Source of the DNA: Flavobacterium aerium
GTDB lineage: Bacteria > Bacteroidota > Bacteroidia > Flavobacteriales > Flavobacteriaceae
Length of the DNA: 64,000 nt
Direction: 5' to 3'
NCBI RefSeq assembly: GCF_030766725.1
Contig: NZ_JARQWR010000001.1
Coordinates: 1 to 64,000 of the forward strand
Positions 43,929 through 52,152 of the stretch are shown one piece after another. The notes below the pieces were generated by a model. That model was not told the origin of the DNA. It searched no databases and was given only the letters and a program-made list of their open reading frames with translations. The translations under genes were made by a program, and so were the position numbers. Within the stretch, counting starts at the first letter, position 1. Each line of letters opens with the position of its first letter.

Positions 43929-45815
43929 ATGTCAAAAGATAACCACAATTCACTGGATGAAGTTCATGAATCTGTTACGATAATTCAGAATACCACCGTT
44001 TGGAAAAAAATTGCTGCATTTTTTGGTCCAGCCTATATGATTAGTGTAGGTTATATGGATCCGGGAAACTGGGCAACGGATATTGCAGGAGGAAGTCAGT
44101 TTGGTTATCAATTACTTTGGGTATTGCTAATGTCCAATATTATGGCATTATTACTTCAAAGTCTAAGTGCCCGTTTGGGAATCGTTCGTCGAAGAGATTT
44201 GGCACAAGCTTCAAGAGAAACCTATTCCAAAGGAACGAATTTTATACTCTATATTTTAGCGGAGATAGCCATTGCAGCCTGCGATTTGGCAGAAGTATTA
44301 GGTATGGCAATTGGATTACAATTGTTGTTTGATATTCCATTATTATGGGGTGTGGGAATTACAATGCTAGATACGTTCTTATTACTGTTTTTAATCAATA
44401 GAGGAATCCGAAAAATGGAAGCCTTTATTATTGCTTTAATTGCAATAATTGGAATATCGTTTTTAATTGAAATGTTTTTAGCACAACCAGATATCACAGG
44501 GATAGTGAGTGGATTAGTTCCTTCAATTCCAAATGAGACAGCTTTATATATTGCGATTGGTATTATCGGAGCGACAGTAATGCCACATAATTTATACCTG
44601 CATTCCTCATTGGTGCAAACACGAAAATTTGACCGCACAGCAAAAGGCATAAAACAAGCGATACGCTATAATTTCTTTGACTCTTTCATAGCGCTCAATT
44701 TGGCCTTTTTTGTCAATGCAGCGATTCTGATTTTGGCTGCAGCAACGTTTTATAAAAACGGAATGTTTGAAGTAGCAGAAATTCAGGATGCCCATCGATT
44801 ATTACAACCACTATTAGGAACACATTGGGCTTCGATATTATTTGCATTAGCTTTGATTGCCGCTGGACAAAGCTCAACAATTACAGGGACATTAGCCGGG
44901 CAAATTGTAATGGAAGGATACCTTAACCTCAGAATCCAACCATGGGTACGCCGTATCATTACCCGATTAATTGCAATTGTTCCAGCCGTATTAGCAATAT
45001 TATATTTTGGAGAAGAAGCAACGGGTAAATTGTTGTTGTTGAGTCAAGTAGTTTTGAGTTTGCAATTAGGATTTGCAGTCATTCCATTGATTCATTTTGT
45101 GAGTGATAAAAATAAAATGGAAGGATTCGCGATTGGCAAATACACAAAAATTGCCTCATGGACCGTAGCATTAATTATTGTATTACTGAATGCGAAATTA
45201 GTATTTGATGAAATTAAAGGATGGATTACAACTTCAGAAAATCCTATTTACATTTGGACAATAGTAGTGCCAATTGCGATAGGAGCATCAGGATTATTGA
45301 TTTATATTATTCTAAAACCGCTGATTGATAAACGAAAAAGAATCGCCCGCTTAGTACCTCATATCGATGAAATATTAGTGAAAGAATCAGATGAAGTGCT
45401 GATTTATAAAAATATTGCACTTGCATTAGATTTCTCAACAACCGATCATAAAAGCATTACGAGTGCTTTACAATTAGGAGGAAAAGAAGCGCAATATACG
45501 TTAATACATATTGTGGAAACAGTTGGTGCAATGGTATATGGAAATCAGGTGAGTGATTATGAAACTACCAGCGATGGAGATTATTTAGCACAATACAAAA
45601 TCCGATTAGAAGAAAAAGGATATAAGGTTGAGGTACGTCTCGAATTTGGTAGCCCAAAACGTGGTATTCCTAAAATAGTCAACGAAGGCAATTATGATAT
45701 TTTGATTTTAGGAGCACATGGACACCATTGGTTCAAAGATTTAATCTTAGGAACCACAGTAGATGCAGTACGCCATGAAGTGAATATTCCGATATTAATT
45801 GTCAAGGAAAAATAA
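43929..45815 (+). CDS. Nramp divalent metal transporter fused to a universal stress protein domain
   Basis: A 628-residue inner membrane protein. Residues about 25-455 are the Nramp/MntH transporter with about eleven spans; metal-site residues are DPGN (Asp44-Asn47) in span 1 and MPH (Met218-His220) in span 6, the Met favouring Mn2+ or Fe2+ over Mg2+. Residues about 485-628 form a cytoplasmic UspA-like domain with the full ATP-binding pattern G-x2-G-x9-G-T (GAHG then GTT near the end). It is co-transcribed with the DtxR-family repressor. The fused domain may sense nucleotide to tune transport, but that is inference. Confidence 0.93.
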   Translation: MSKDNHNSLDEVHESVTIIQNTTVWKKIAAFFGPAYMISVGYMDPGNWATDIAGGSQFGYQLLWVLLMSNIMALLLQSLSARLGIVRRRDLAQASRETYSKGTNFILYILAEIAIAACDLAEVLGMAIGLQLLFDIPLLWGVGITMLDTFLLLFLINRGIRKMEAFIIALIAIIGISFLIEMFLAQPDITGIVSGLVPSIPNETALYIAIGIIGATVMPHNLYLHSSLVQTRKFDRTAKGIKQAIRYNFFDSFIALNLAFFVNAAILILAAATFYKNGMFEVAEIQDAHRLLQPLLGTHWASILFALALIAAGQSSTITGTLAGQIVMEGYLNLRIQPWVRRIITRLIAIVPAVLAILYFGEEATGKLLLLSQVVLSLQLGFAVIPLIHFVSDKNKMEGFAIGKYTKIASWTVALIIVLLNAKLVFDEIKGWITTSENPIYIWTIVVPIAIGASGLLIYIILKPLIDKRKRIARLVPHIDEILVKESDEVLIYKNIALALDFSTTDHKSITSALQLGGKEAQYTLIHIVETVGAMVYGNQVSDYETTSDGDYLAQYKIRLEEKGYKVEVRLEFGSPKRGIPKIVNEGNYDILILGAHGHHWFKDLILGTTVDAVRHEVNIPILIVKEK

Positions 45816-45964
45816 TTGAACCAATCTAAATATTTCGTTATTAATAATAGAAGAAATATCCTCTTACTTGAGACCTATTTGAACTTACTTTGGAGATATA
45901 AAAAAGATTCAGTCTACCAAAATGTATACATGGTTTTGGATTAATTCTGAACGGTTGAAAAAAC

Positions 45965-45997
45965 AAAAACGGCAAGAATTACCTTGCCGTTTTTTTA
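45965..45997. terminator. Bidirectional terminator after the Nramp gene
   Basis: Arms AAAAACGGCAAG and CTTGCCGTTTTT around a six-base loop, placed between the convergent Nramp and HMA genes. Confidence 0.85.
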
Positions 45998-46007
45998 TGT
46001 ATTATAG

Positions 46008-46367
46008 TTATTTTTTGCAGCAATTATCTAAACCTTCGTAAGCTAATAAATCTGCTTTAACATCATCGGCATCATAGCCTAATTTGCTAATGGCTTGTTT
46101 TATTGTGGTAAGATCTGTTTTTTTAGAATTAAAAATAACTTCGATTGTCATTGCATTTTCATCCAATGTAATCATTTGAATTCCTTTTTCTTTCAGTAAT
46201 GTCGTTTGGATTGTTTTTCCACAACTATCACATTCTTTGCAATGCGCACAGTATATTGCCGTTTTGATTGTTGCTTTTTGTACAGTCTTTGCTTTTTGCG
46301 CAGAGGCTACCGAAGAAAAAAGTAGTAATGAAAAAGTAATAAGAATATTTTTTAGTAATGTATTCAT
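46008..46367 (-). CDS. Secreted heavy-metal-associated (HMA) domain protein
   Basis: A 119-residue protein with a signal peptide (residues 1-23, ends ASAQ). The mature part is an HMA-like ferredoxin fold (about 32-105) in which the usual CxxC metal loop is extended to four evenly spaced Cys: CAHCKECDSCG (Cys40, 43, 46, 49). Two more Cys end the protein (DNCCKK). Periplasmic copper or other soft-metal binding is likely. It follows the feo operon on the same strand behind a terminator. Confidence 0.87.
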   Translation of the reverse strand: MNTLLKNILITFSLLLFSSVASAQKAKTVQKATIKTAIYCAHCKECDSCGKTIQTTLLKEKGIQMITLDENAMTIEVIFNSKKTDLTTIKQAISKLGYDADDVKADLLAYEGLDNCCKK

Positions 46368-46422
46368 AAAATATAAGATTGAGGTTTTTCCATCACAATA
46401 TAAGAAGTTATTGAATTGAAAT

Positions 46423-46460
46423 AAAAAAAGGATAGAAACAAATGTCTATCCTTTTTTATA
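46423..46460 (-). terminator. Terminator of the feo operon
   Basis: Arms AAAAAAGGATAG and CTATCCTTTTTT around a ten-base loop, just after the small Cys-rich gene on the minus strand. Confidence 0.8.
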
Positions 46461-46481
46461 TATTTTAATAAAGAAGTGTAA

Positions 46482-46604
46482 CTAACTACAACCACAGTCT
46501 GGTCCACCACAATTTTTAGATTTCTTTTTTTTCCAAAAGAATTTTCGAACCAAAAAAGCGACAGCAATAACCAAGGCAACGAGAACCAATATTTCTTGTA
46601 TCAT
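46482..46604 (-). CDS. FeoB-associated Cys-rich membrane protein (40 residues)
   Basis: A very short gene: ATG at 46604, TAG at 46482-46484. The product starts MIQEILVLVALVIAVAFLV, a single membrane span, then a basic stretch (RKFFWKKKKSK) and a Cys-rich tail NCGGPDCGCS. This is the layout of FeoB-associated Cys-rich membrane proteins (FeoC/FeoD-like), thought to assist ferrous iron transport through FeoB. It starts 7 bp after the feoB stop codon and is followed by the operon terminator, which strongly supports it as a real third gene of the feo operon. Confidence 0.9.
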   Translation of the reverse strand: MIQEILVLVALVIAVAFLVRKFFWKKKKSKNCGGPDCGCS

Positions 46605-46611
46605 AAGGTTA

Positions 46612-48708
46612 TCATTTTAAAAATTGATATGTAATTAAAGCAACGATATAAGCGAATCCACTCATAGCAAATAATTGAATGGCAGGCCATTTCCAACTGT
46701 TTGTTTCCTTCTTTGTAACGGCTAATGTACTAGCACATTGCATGGCAAAAGCATAGAATAAAAGTAAGGATAATCCTGAAGCAAGATTGAATAATTTCTC
46801 CCCAGTATCTGGATTGATTTCAGAAGCCATTTTGTTTTTAATTGTATCTTCATTATCACCACCAACACTATATATCGTAGCCAGTGTTCCTACAAATACT
46901 TCTCGGGCAGCAAATGAACTGATGATCGCAATTCCAATTTTCCAATCATATCCTAGCGGTTTGATTACTGGTTCAATACTTTTCCCCATAATACCGATGT
47001 ATGAATTCTCTAATTTATAAGAAGCAATTTTATTCTCTAAATCCTCTTCTGAGATCGATTTGTTTTCAGGTTGAGTAGTAACAATCTCTTCCGCATTGTT
47101 GAAGTTATTACCGGGGCCATACGAAGCCAAAACCCATAATATAATAGAGATTGATAGAATGATTTTTCCAGCACCCAAAACAAATGCTTTTGTTTTTTCA
47201 ATTACGTTTAGGGCTACGTTTTTGAATAAAGGCATTTTATAATTTGGCATCTCAATTACAAAGAATGTTTTTCTTTCATTCTTCATCACCTTATTTAAAA
47301 GATAAGCAGAGATGATTGCCGATCCAAATCCTACTAAATAAAGTAACATTAAGGTAAGTCCCTGAAGATTAAATATGCCTAAGATTCTTTGATTTGGAAT
47401 AATTAAAGAGATAATAATGGCATAAACAGGAAGTCGGGCAGAACAAGTTGTAAAAGGAGTAACCAATATCGTAATCAATCGTTCTTTCCAGTTCTCAATA
47501 TTTCGGGTAGCCATAATTGCTGGAATAGCACAAGCCGTTCCAGAAATTAAAGGCACCACACTCTTTCCACTCAATCCAAATTTGCGCATGATTCGATCCA
47601 TTAAGAAAACCACACGACTCATATAACCACTTTCCTCTAATATTGATATGAATAAGAATAAAAAAGCAATTTGTGGGATGAAAATAATAATTCCACCAAG
47701 ACCGGGAATAATACCCTCAGCGATTAAGTTGGTGAATGTACCTGGAGGTAAATGTTCACTTGCATAAGTGCTTAAGGAAGCAAAAGAACTATCGATAAAA
47801 TCCATTGGGATGCTCGACCAGTCAAAAATAGATTGGAAGATTAATAATAAGATTCCGAAGAAAATTAAATAACCAAAAACTTTATGTGTTAGAATTTTAT
47901 CCAACTGACTGCGCCATCCTTTAGCATTTGTCAAATCAATAACCTGTCCTTCTTTCAGAACATCATTAATGAATTGGTAACGTTTGATGGTTTCTTTTTG
48001 CTGTAATCTTTTTAATTCAGGTTTTGTCTTTGCAAAGGAATGATTGACAATCTCATTGCGATCCAAGTTTGCAAAATTGACATCCTGCGTAATAATCAGC
48101 CATAATTTATACAATAACTGATTAGGAAAAGCATGCTGTAAGCTGCTGAAGTATTCTGGATCAATAGAAGAGGCATCCATACAAGCCCTAGTAGGAATTT
48201 TTTTGTAATCCACAATTAATTCTTTCAACTCTTGAATCCCGATTCCTTTTCGGGAACTGACCAAAGCGACCTTTGTGAACAAGTATTTTTCTAAATGCGA
48301 AATATTTAAAGTAATTCCTTTGTATTCCATACGATCCGCCATATTGATAACCAATATCGTAGGAATTTCAAGGTCTTTAATCTGTGTAAAAAGAAGTAAA
48401 TTTCGTTTCAGATTTTCAACATCCGTTACTACAATAGCAACATCAGGATAATCCTTATCATTTTTGTTGAGCAATAGTTCAATTACAACATTTTCATCTA
48501 GTGAACTAGCATTTAAACTATAAGTCCCTGGTAAATCAATAACTGTGGCCTTACTGTGATCTGGTAATTTACAGATACCCTGTTTTTTTTCAACGGTGAT
48601 TCCGGGATAATTTCCAACTTTTTGGTTCAGTCCGGTAAGTTGATTGAATACAGAGGTTTTACCCGTATTGGGGTTACCAATTAATGCTATTTTAAGATTC
48701 TGATGCAT
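46612..48708 (-). CDS. feoB: Ferrous iron transporter FeoB
   Basis: A 698-residue inner membrane Fe2+ transporter with an N-terminal GTPase. G1 is GNPNTGKTS (residues 11-19), G3 is DLPGTYSL, G4 is NMAD, G5 lies in LVSSRKG. The GDI-like helical domain follows (about 170-270), then the membrane part with two Gate regions, including VVPLISGTACAIPAI, and a final hydrophobic hairpin. Order feoA-feoB-Cys-rich protein is classical. A Fur-like element precedes feoA. Confidence 0.97.
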   Translation of the reverse strand: MHQNLKIALIGNPNTGKTSVFNQLTGLNQKVGNYPGITVEKKQGICKLPDHSKATVIDLPGTYSLNASSLDENVVIELLLNKNDKDYPDVAIVVTDVENLKRNLLLFTQIKDLEIPTILVINMADRMEYKGITLNISHLEKYLFTKVALVSSRKGIGIQELKELIVDYKKIPTRACMDASSIDPEYFSSLQHAFPNQLLYKLWLIITQDVNFANLDRNEIVNHSFAKTKPELKRLQQKETIKRYQFINDVLKEGQVIDLTNAKGWRSQLDKILTHKVFGYLIFFGILLLIFQSIFDWSSIPMDFIDSSFASLSTYASEHLPPGTFTNLIAEGIIPGLGGIIIFIPQIAFLFLFISILEESGYMSRVVFLMDRIMRKFGLSGKSVVPLISGTACAIPAIMATRNIENWKERLITILVTPFTTCSARLPVYAIIISLIIPNQRILGIFNLQGLTLMLLYLVGFGSAIISAYLLNKVMKNERKTFFVIEMPNYKMPLFKNVALNVIEKTKAFVLGAGKIILSISIILWVLASYGPGNNFNNAEEIVTTQPENKSISEEDLENKIASYKLENSYIGIMGKSIEPVIKPLGYDWKIGIAIISSFAAREVFVGTLATIYSVGGDNEDTIKNKMASEINPDTGEKLFNLASGLSLLLFYAFAMQCASTLAVTKKETNSWKWPAIQLFAMSGFAYIVALITYQFLK

Positions 48709-48717
48709 GCGGTACTA

Positions 48718-48948
48718 CTATTTTATTATTTCAACTTCAATTTTACTTGCAGTCTCCATTCGTATAGCCAAATGACTATCGTTAATGTTTAAATATAATG
48801 GATCTCCAAAAGGAGCAATCTGAATGAGTTCTACCAAATTACCTGGCAAACAACCCATTTCCAATAATTTTAAAGGAATGTAATCGATGTCAAAAGATTT
48901 AATAATAGCCTTTTCGCCTTTTTTGAGTTGTGATATGGTAGTATACAA
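48718..48948 (-). CDS. feoA: FeoA, with a TTG start codon
   Basis: A 76-residue SH3-like cytoplasmic protein that supports FeoB. It shows the family pattern SQLKKGEKAIIKSF, LKLLEMGCLPGN, and a closing RMETASKIEVE. No ATG, GTG or other TTG is near the start: the only usable codon is TTG at 48948, and an in-frame TAA stands two codons upstream. The rare start suggests modest translation. Its stop is 9 bp before feoB. Confidence 0.92.
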   Translation of the reverse strand: MYTTISQLKKGEKAIIKSFDIDYIPLKLLEMGCLPGNLVELIQIAPFGDPLYLNINDSHLAIRMETASKIEVEIIK

Positions 48949-48951
48949 AGT

Positions 48952-48967
48952 TTATTTAGATTGAATA
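48952..48967 (-). promoter_or_regulatory. Putative iron-regulator site before feoA
   Basis: TTATTTAGATTGAATA, 14 of 16 bases equal to the element at 38748-38763 before the siderophore receptor. It lies between the probable -7 box and the feoA start. Confidence 0.45.
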
Positions 48968-48987
48968 AGGTTAAAAATTCAAAACCA

Positions 48988-48995
48988 CGAAGGTA
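48988..48995 (-). promoter_or_regulatory. Possible -7 box for the feo operon
   Basis: Minus strand reads TACCTTCG, one mismatch to TAnnTTTG. It would give a leader of about 35 nt before the TTG start. Confidence 0.35.
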
Positions 48996-49022
48996 GTGAA
49001 TTTGTTTGTTTAAAAGAAGAAA

Positions 49023-49694
49023 TTACTCGTTTTGAGATAACCAGTTGATGTCGGCAATGAGTTTTATCATGTCTTCATCCTTAGTTCCGTCATAAAAACC
49101 TCTAATGCGTCTTTTAGAATCAACAAGAATAAAGTTCTCTGTATGAACCATATCATAAAGTTCACTAGCATTTTCAGTTTTAACAGCAAGATATGATTTC
49201 CGAGCGATCCCGTAGATGTCTTTTTTGTCACCCGTAACTAAATTCCACTTACTATCGATAACCCCTTTTTTCAGAGCATAAGCTTTTAAGACAGGAACAC
49301 TATCGATATCGGGTGTTACACTATGAGAAAGTAACATCACTTTCGGATTGTTTTTAATTTGTTCTTGTATTTTCACCATATTATCGGTCATAATTGGACA
49401 GATGGTTTGGCAAGTTGTAAAGAAAAAATCAGCAACGTATATTTTATTCTCGTAATTTTTTTGTGTAATGGTATCCCCATTTTGATTTACAAAAGCAAAA
49501 TCGGCGATACGGTGCTTATTCCCACTAACATGTTGCATGGTGCTATCCACTAATTCAGGATTAACATCAGAAGGACTGAAAATAGGTAAAGTTTTTTTCG
49601 GCTTTAAAGCTTGATAAAAAAGTGTAATTATGATGGCTGAAAGAACAAACATTACACCGAAAAAGAGGCGGTATTTTTTGAAGAATAACAACAT
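49023..49694 (-). CDS. SCO1/SenC family protein
   Basis: A 223-residue membrane-anchored thioredoxin-fold protein. One N-terminal span (about 9-29) is followed by the Sco domain with copper motif CQTICP (CxxxC) in FFFTTCQTICPIM, the SHSVTPDID segment, and the later ENFILVDSKRRIRGFYDGT stretch with the preceding His that serves as third ligand. Sco proteins deliver copper to cytochrome oxidase or act as thiol reductants. No oxidase gene lies beside it. A -7 box is at 49714-49721. Confidence 0.93.
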   Translation of the reverse strand: MLLFFKKYRLFFGVMFVLSAIIITLFYQALKPKKTLPIFSPSDVNPELVDSTMQHVSGNKHRIADFAFVNQNGDTITQKNYENKIYVADFFFTTCQTICPIMTDNMVKIQEQIKNNPKVMLLSHSVTPDIDSVPVLKAYALKKGVIDSKWNLVTGDKKDIYGIARKSYLAVKTENASELYDMVHTENFILVDSKRRIRGFYDGTKDEDMIKLIADINWLSQNE

Positions 49695-49713
49695 AGTGTG
49701 GTTAATTTTGGTG

Positions 49714-49721
49714 CAAAAATA
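49714..49721 (-). promoter_or_regulatory. Predicted -7 box for the Sco gene
   Basis: Minus strand reads TATTTTTG, matching TAnnTTTG, 19 bp before the start codon. Confidence 0.5.
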
Positions 49722-49823
49722 CGAAAAGAAATACTTAAGATTTTGCTAAATTGTCAAAACTAACCGGAATGATGCCCCTCAGATTTGGCAGATTTGTCGA
49801 TTTTAACAAAAATAAAAACAAGA

Positions 49824-49849
49824 AACAATTTTTAACTCGGTATTTTTGT
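49824..49849 (+). promoter_or_regulatory. Promoter block of M13 peptidase copy 1
   Basis: A 26-bp block containing AACTCGGTATTTTTGT, with -7 box TATTTTTG at 49841-49848. The whole block is identical to the one at 52103-52128 and nearly identical to 54345-54370, each about 26 bp before an M13 gene start. Confidence 0.65.
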
Positions 49850-49875
49850 CTTAATTAAACAACTAAAATCAAACA

Positions 49876-51954
49876 ATGAAAATGTATTTAAATAAAAATT
49901 TTCTATTAGTCAGTGCAATGACAATAGGATTTTCAGGATGCATATCAGCACAGACTCCCGTGAAGTCAACTGATAAAAATTCACACCCTGGAATCAATGT
50001 ATCCTATATGGATAAATCAGTAAAACCAAGTGATGACTTCTTTCGATTTGTCAATGGAAAATGGTTTGATGAAACTCAAATTCCAAGCGATAGATCACGT
50101 TGGGGAAGCTTTGATGAATTGCGTAAAAATACCGATAAAGATGCATTGGCAATTTTACATGAAGCTGTAAACAATAAAAAATACACTTCAAATACAGATC
50201 AAGGCAAAGCCGTTAATCTTTACAGAACAATTTTGGATACAGTAGGTCGTAATAAGCAAGGAATTGCTCCATTGAAACCATACTTGATTAAAATTAACGC
50301 AGTAAAAAACGTTAAAGATTTAAATGCATTATTGATCGAAATGGAACCAGCTGGAGGAATTGGATTCTTCGGTATCGGCGTAGGTTCAGATGAAAAAGAC
50401 AGTAATAAAAATGTAGTGTATCTAGGCGCTGGTAGCCTTGGTTTACCAGACCGTGATTATTATGTTTCAGAAGATGCAGATTCAAAAGAAAAAAGAGAAA
50501 AATATGTAGCACACATAGCTAGAATGTTACAGTTTTTAGGTGAAAAACCAGCAGAAGCTAAAAAACAAGCGGCTCAAATTTTAGCCTTTGAAACAGCCTT
50601 AGCTAAACCAAGATTTGACCGTGTAGAATCAAGAGACTCTAGAAAAACATACAACCCAATGACGATTGCAGAATTGCAAAAGCTAACACCATCTATTGAT
50701 TGGGCAGCATACGTTAAAGGAGTAGGTTATGGAAAGTTGGATAACATTATTGTGACACAACCAAAATACATGGAAGCACTTCAGGAAATATTCAAAGCAA
50801 ACAAAGTAGAAGACTGGAAAGCCTATATGCGTTGGACACTATTAAATAGTTCTGCAGGTACATTAAGTACAGAAATTGAAAAAGCAAATTGGGAATTCTA
50901 TGATAAAACATTAAGAGGAGCAATTAAACAACAACCTAGAGACGAAAGAGCTTTACAGGTGGTGAATGGTACTGTAGGAGAAGCTTTAGGGAAGCTATAT
51001 GTAGAGAAAAAATTCCCGGCAGAAGCTAAAGCTAAAGCAGAATCGATGATTAAAAATGTATTAACAGCATTTGAAAATCGTATCAACAAATTACAATGGA
51101 TGGCGAAAGGAACCAAAGAAAAAGCCATTGAAAAAATTCATAAATCAAGAATTAAAATTGGATACCCAGACAAATGGGAAGACTATTCAGCTTTAACCAT
51201 CAAGAGCCCAGAAGAAAATGGAACTTATTTTGACAACTTAAAAAATGTGGCAAAATGGAGATTCAAAAAAGATATTGAAGATTTAAACAAACCAGTTGAT
51301 AAAGACAAATGGTTTATGGCACCACAAGTTGTAAATGCATATTACAATCCAGCATACAATGAGATTGTTTTCCCAGCTGCAATCTTACAACCACCATTCT
51401 ATGATTACAAAGCAGATGAAGCTGTGAATTATGGTGGAATTGGAGCAGTTATCGGACACGAAATTTCTCATGGATTTGATGATTCAGGTGCACGTTACGA
51501 TGCAAATGGTAATTTAGTGGATTGGTGGTCAGAAAGTGACTTAACACAATTTACAGGTTTAGGAGATGCTTTAGCAAATCAATACAGCGCATTACAACCA
51601 TTACCTGGAATCCATGTAGATGGTAAATTTACATTAGGAGAGAATATTGGAGATTTAGGTGGAGTAAATGCTGCATTTGACGGATTACAATTGTACTTAA
51701 AAGAAAATGGAAATCCAGGATTAATCGACGGATTTACACCAAACCAACGTTTCTTCATCTCTTGGGCGACAATCTGGAGAACAAAGATGCGTGATGAAGC
51801 AATTAAAAATCAAGTGAAAACAGATCCACATTCACCAGGAATGTACAGAGCTTATATTCCATTACAAAATGTTGATGCATTCTACGATGCCTTCAATATT
51901 AAAAAGGGAGACGGTATGTATGTTGAACCTTCAAAACGAGTGAAAATCTGGTAA
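49876..51954 (+). CDS. Secreted M13 family metallopeptidase, copy 1
   Basis: A 692-residue neprilysin/PepO-type zinc oligopeptidase. The N-terminal helical M13_N domain covers about 45-430, the catalytic domain about 480-692. The zinc site is HEISH (His528, Glu529, His532) with third ligand Glu589 in GENIGD, and the substrate-binding VNAYYNP motif and C-terminal RVKIW are present. The leader MKMYLNKNFLLVSAMTIGF may end in a lipobox (FSGC) or be cut later at SAQ, so this copy could be a lipoprotein, unlike the other two. First of three tandem paralogues, each with its own promoter and terminator. Confidence 0.95.
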   Translation: MKMYLNKNFLLVSAMTIGFSGCISAQTPVKSTDKNSHPGINVSYMDKSVKPSDDFFRFVNGKWFDETQIPSDRSRWGSFDELRKNTDKDALAILHEAVNNKKYTSNTDQGKAVNLYRTILDTVGRNKQGIAPLKPYLIKINAVKNVKDLNALLIEMEPAGGIGFFGIGVGSDEKDSNKNVVYLGAGSLGLPDRDYYVSEDADSKEKREKYVAHIARMLQFLGEKPAEAKKQAAQILAFETALAKPRFDRVESRDSRKTYNPMTIAELQKLTPSIDWAAYVKGVGYGKLDNIIVTQPKYMEALQEIFKANKVEDWKAYMRWTLLNSSAGTLSTEIEKANWEFYDKTLRGAIKQQPRDERALQVVNGTVGEALGKLYVEKKFPAEAKAKAESMIKNVLTAFENRINKLQWMAKGTKEKAIEKIHKSRIKIGYPDKWEDYSALTIKSPEENGTYFDNLKNVAKWRFKKDIEDLNKPVDKDKWFMAPQVVNAYYNPAYNEIVFPAAILQPPFYDYKADEAVNYGGIGAVIGHEISHGFDDSGARYDANGNLVDWWSESDLTQFTGLGDALANQYSALQPLPGIHVDGKFTLGENIGDLGGVNAAFDGLQLYLKENGNPGLIDGFTPNQRFFISWATIWRTKMRDEAIKNQVKTDPHSPGMYRAYIPLQNVDAFYDAFNIKKGDGMYVEPSKRVKIW

Positions 51955-52003
51955 TCAATACCAAATTGAGCAAAGAATAAACAAACGGAAGTTTGTATAA
52001 AGT

Positions 52004-52044
52004 ACTCCCGATAACTTTTAGTAGTTATCGGGAGTTTTGTTTTT
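52004..52044 (+). terminator. Terminator after M13 copy 1
   Basis: Arms ACTCCCGATAACT and AGTTATCGGGAGT around a six-base loop, followed by TTTGTTTTT. Confidence 0.85.
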
Positions 52045-52102
52045 ATATAATTTGCAAAAAAAGCAATGTTAAAATGAATTTTTTTCAAGAAAAAAAACGA
52101 TA

Positions 52103-52128
52103 AACAATTTTTAACTCGGTATTTTTGT
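52103..52128 (+). promoter_or_regulatory. Promoter block of M13 peptidase copy 2
   Basis: Identical over 26 bp to the block at 49824-49849; -7 box TATTTTTG at 52120-52127. Confidence 0.65.
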
Positions 52129-52152
52129 GTGTATAATCAACAAAATTATAAG

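Noticed and set aside
46364..46579. A 71-codon frame on the minus strand over the feo operon end
   Set aside because: It is in the wrong frame relative to the Cys-rich Feo protein (46482-46604), runs through the terminator, and resembles no known protein.
48941..48956. A -7 box overlapping the feoA start (TAAACTTTG on the minus strand)
   Set aside because: The spacing is one base too long for TAnnTTTG and it would put the transcript start after the only possible start codon.
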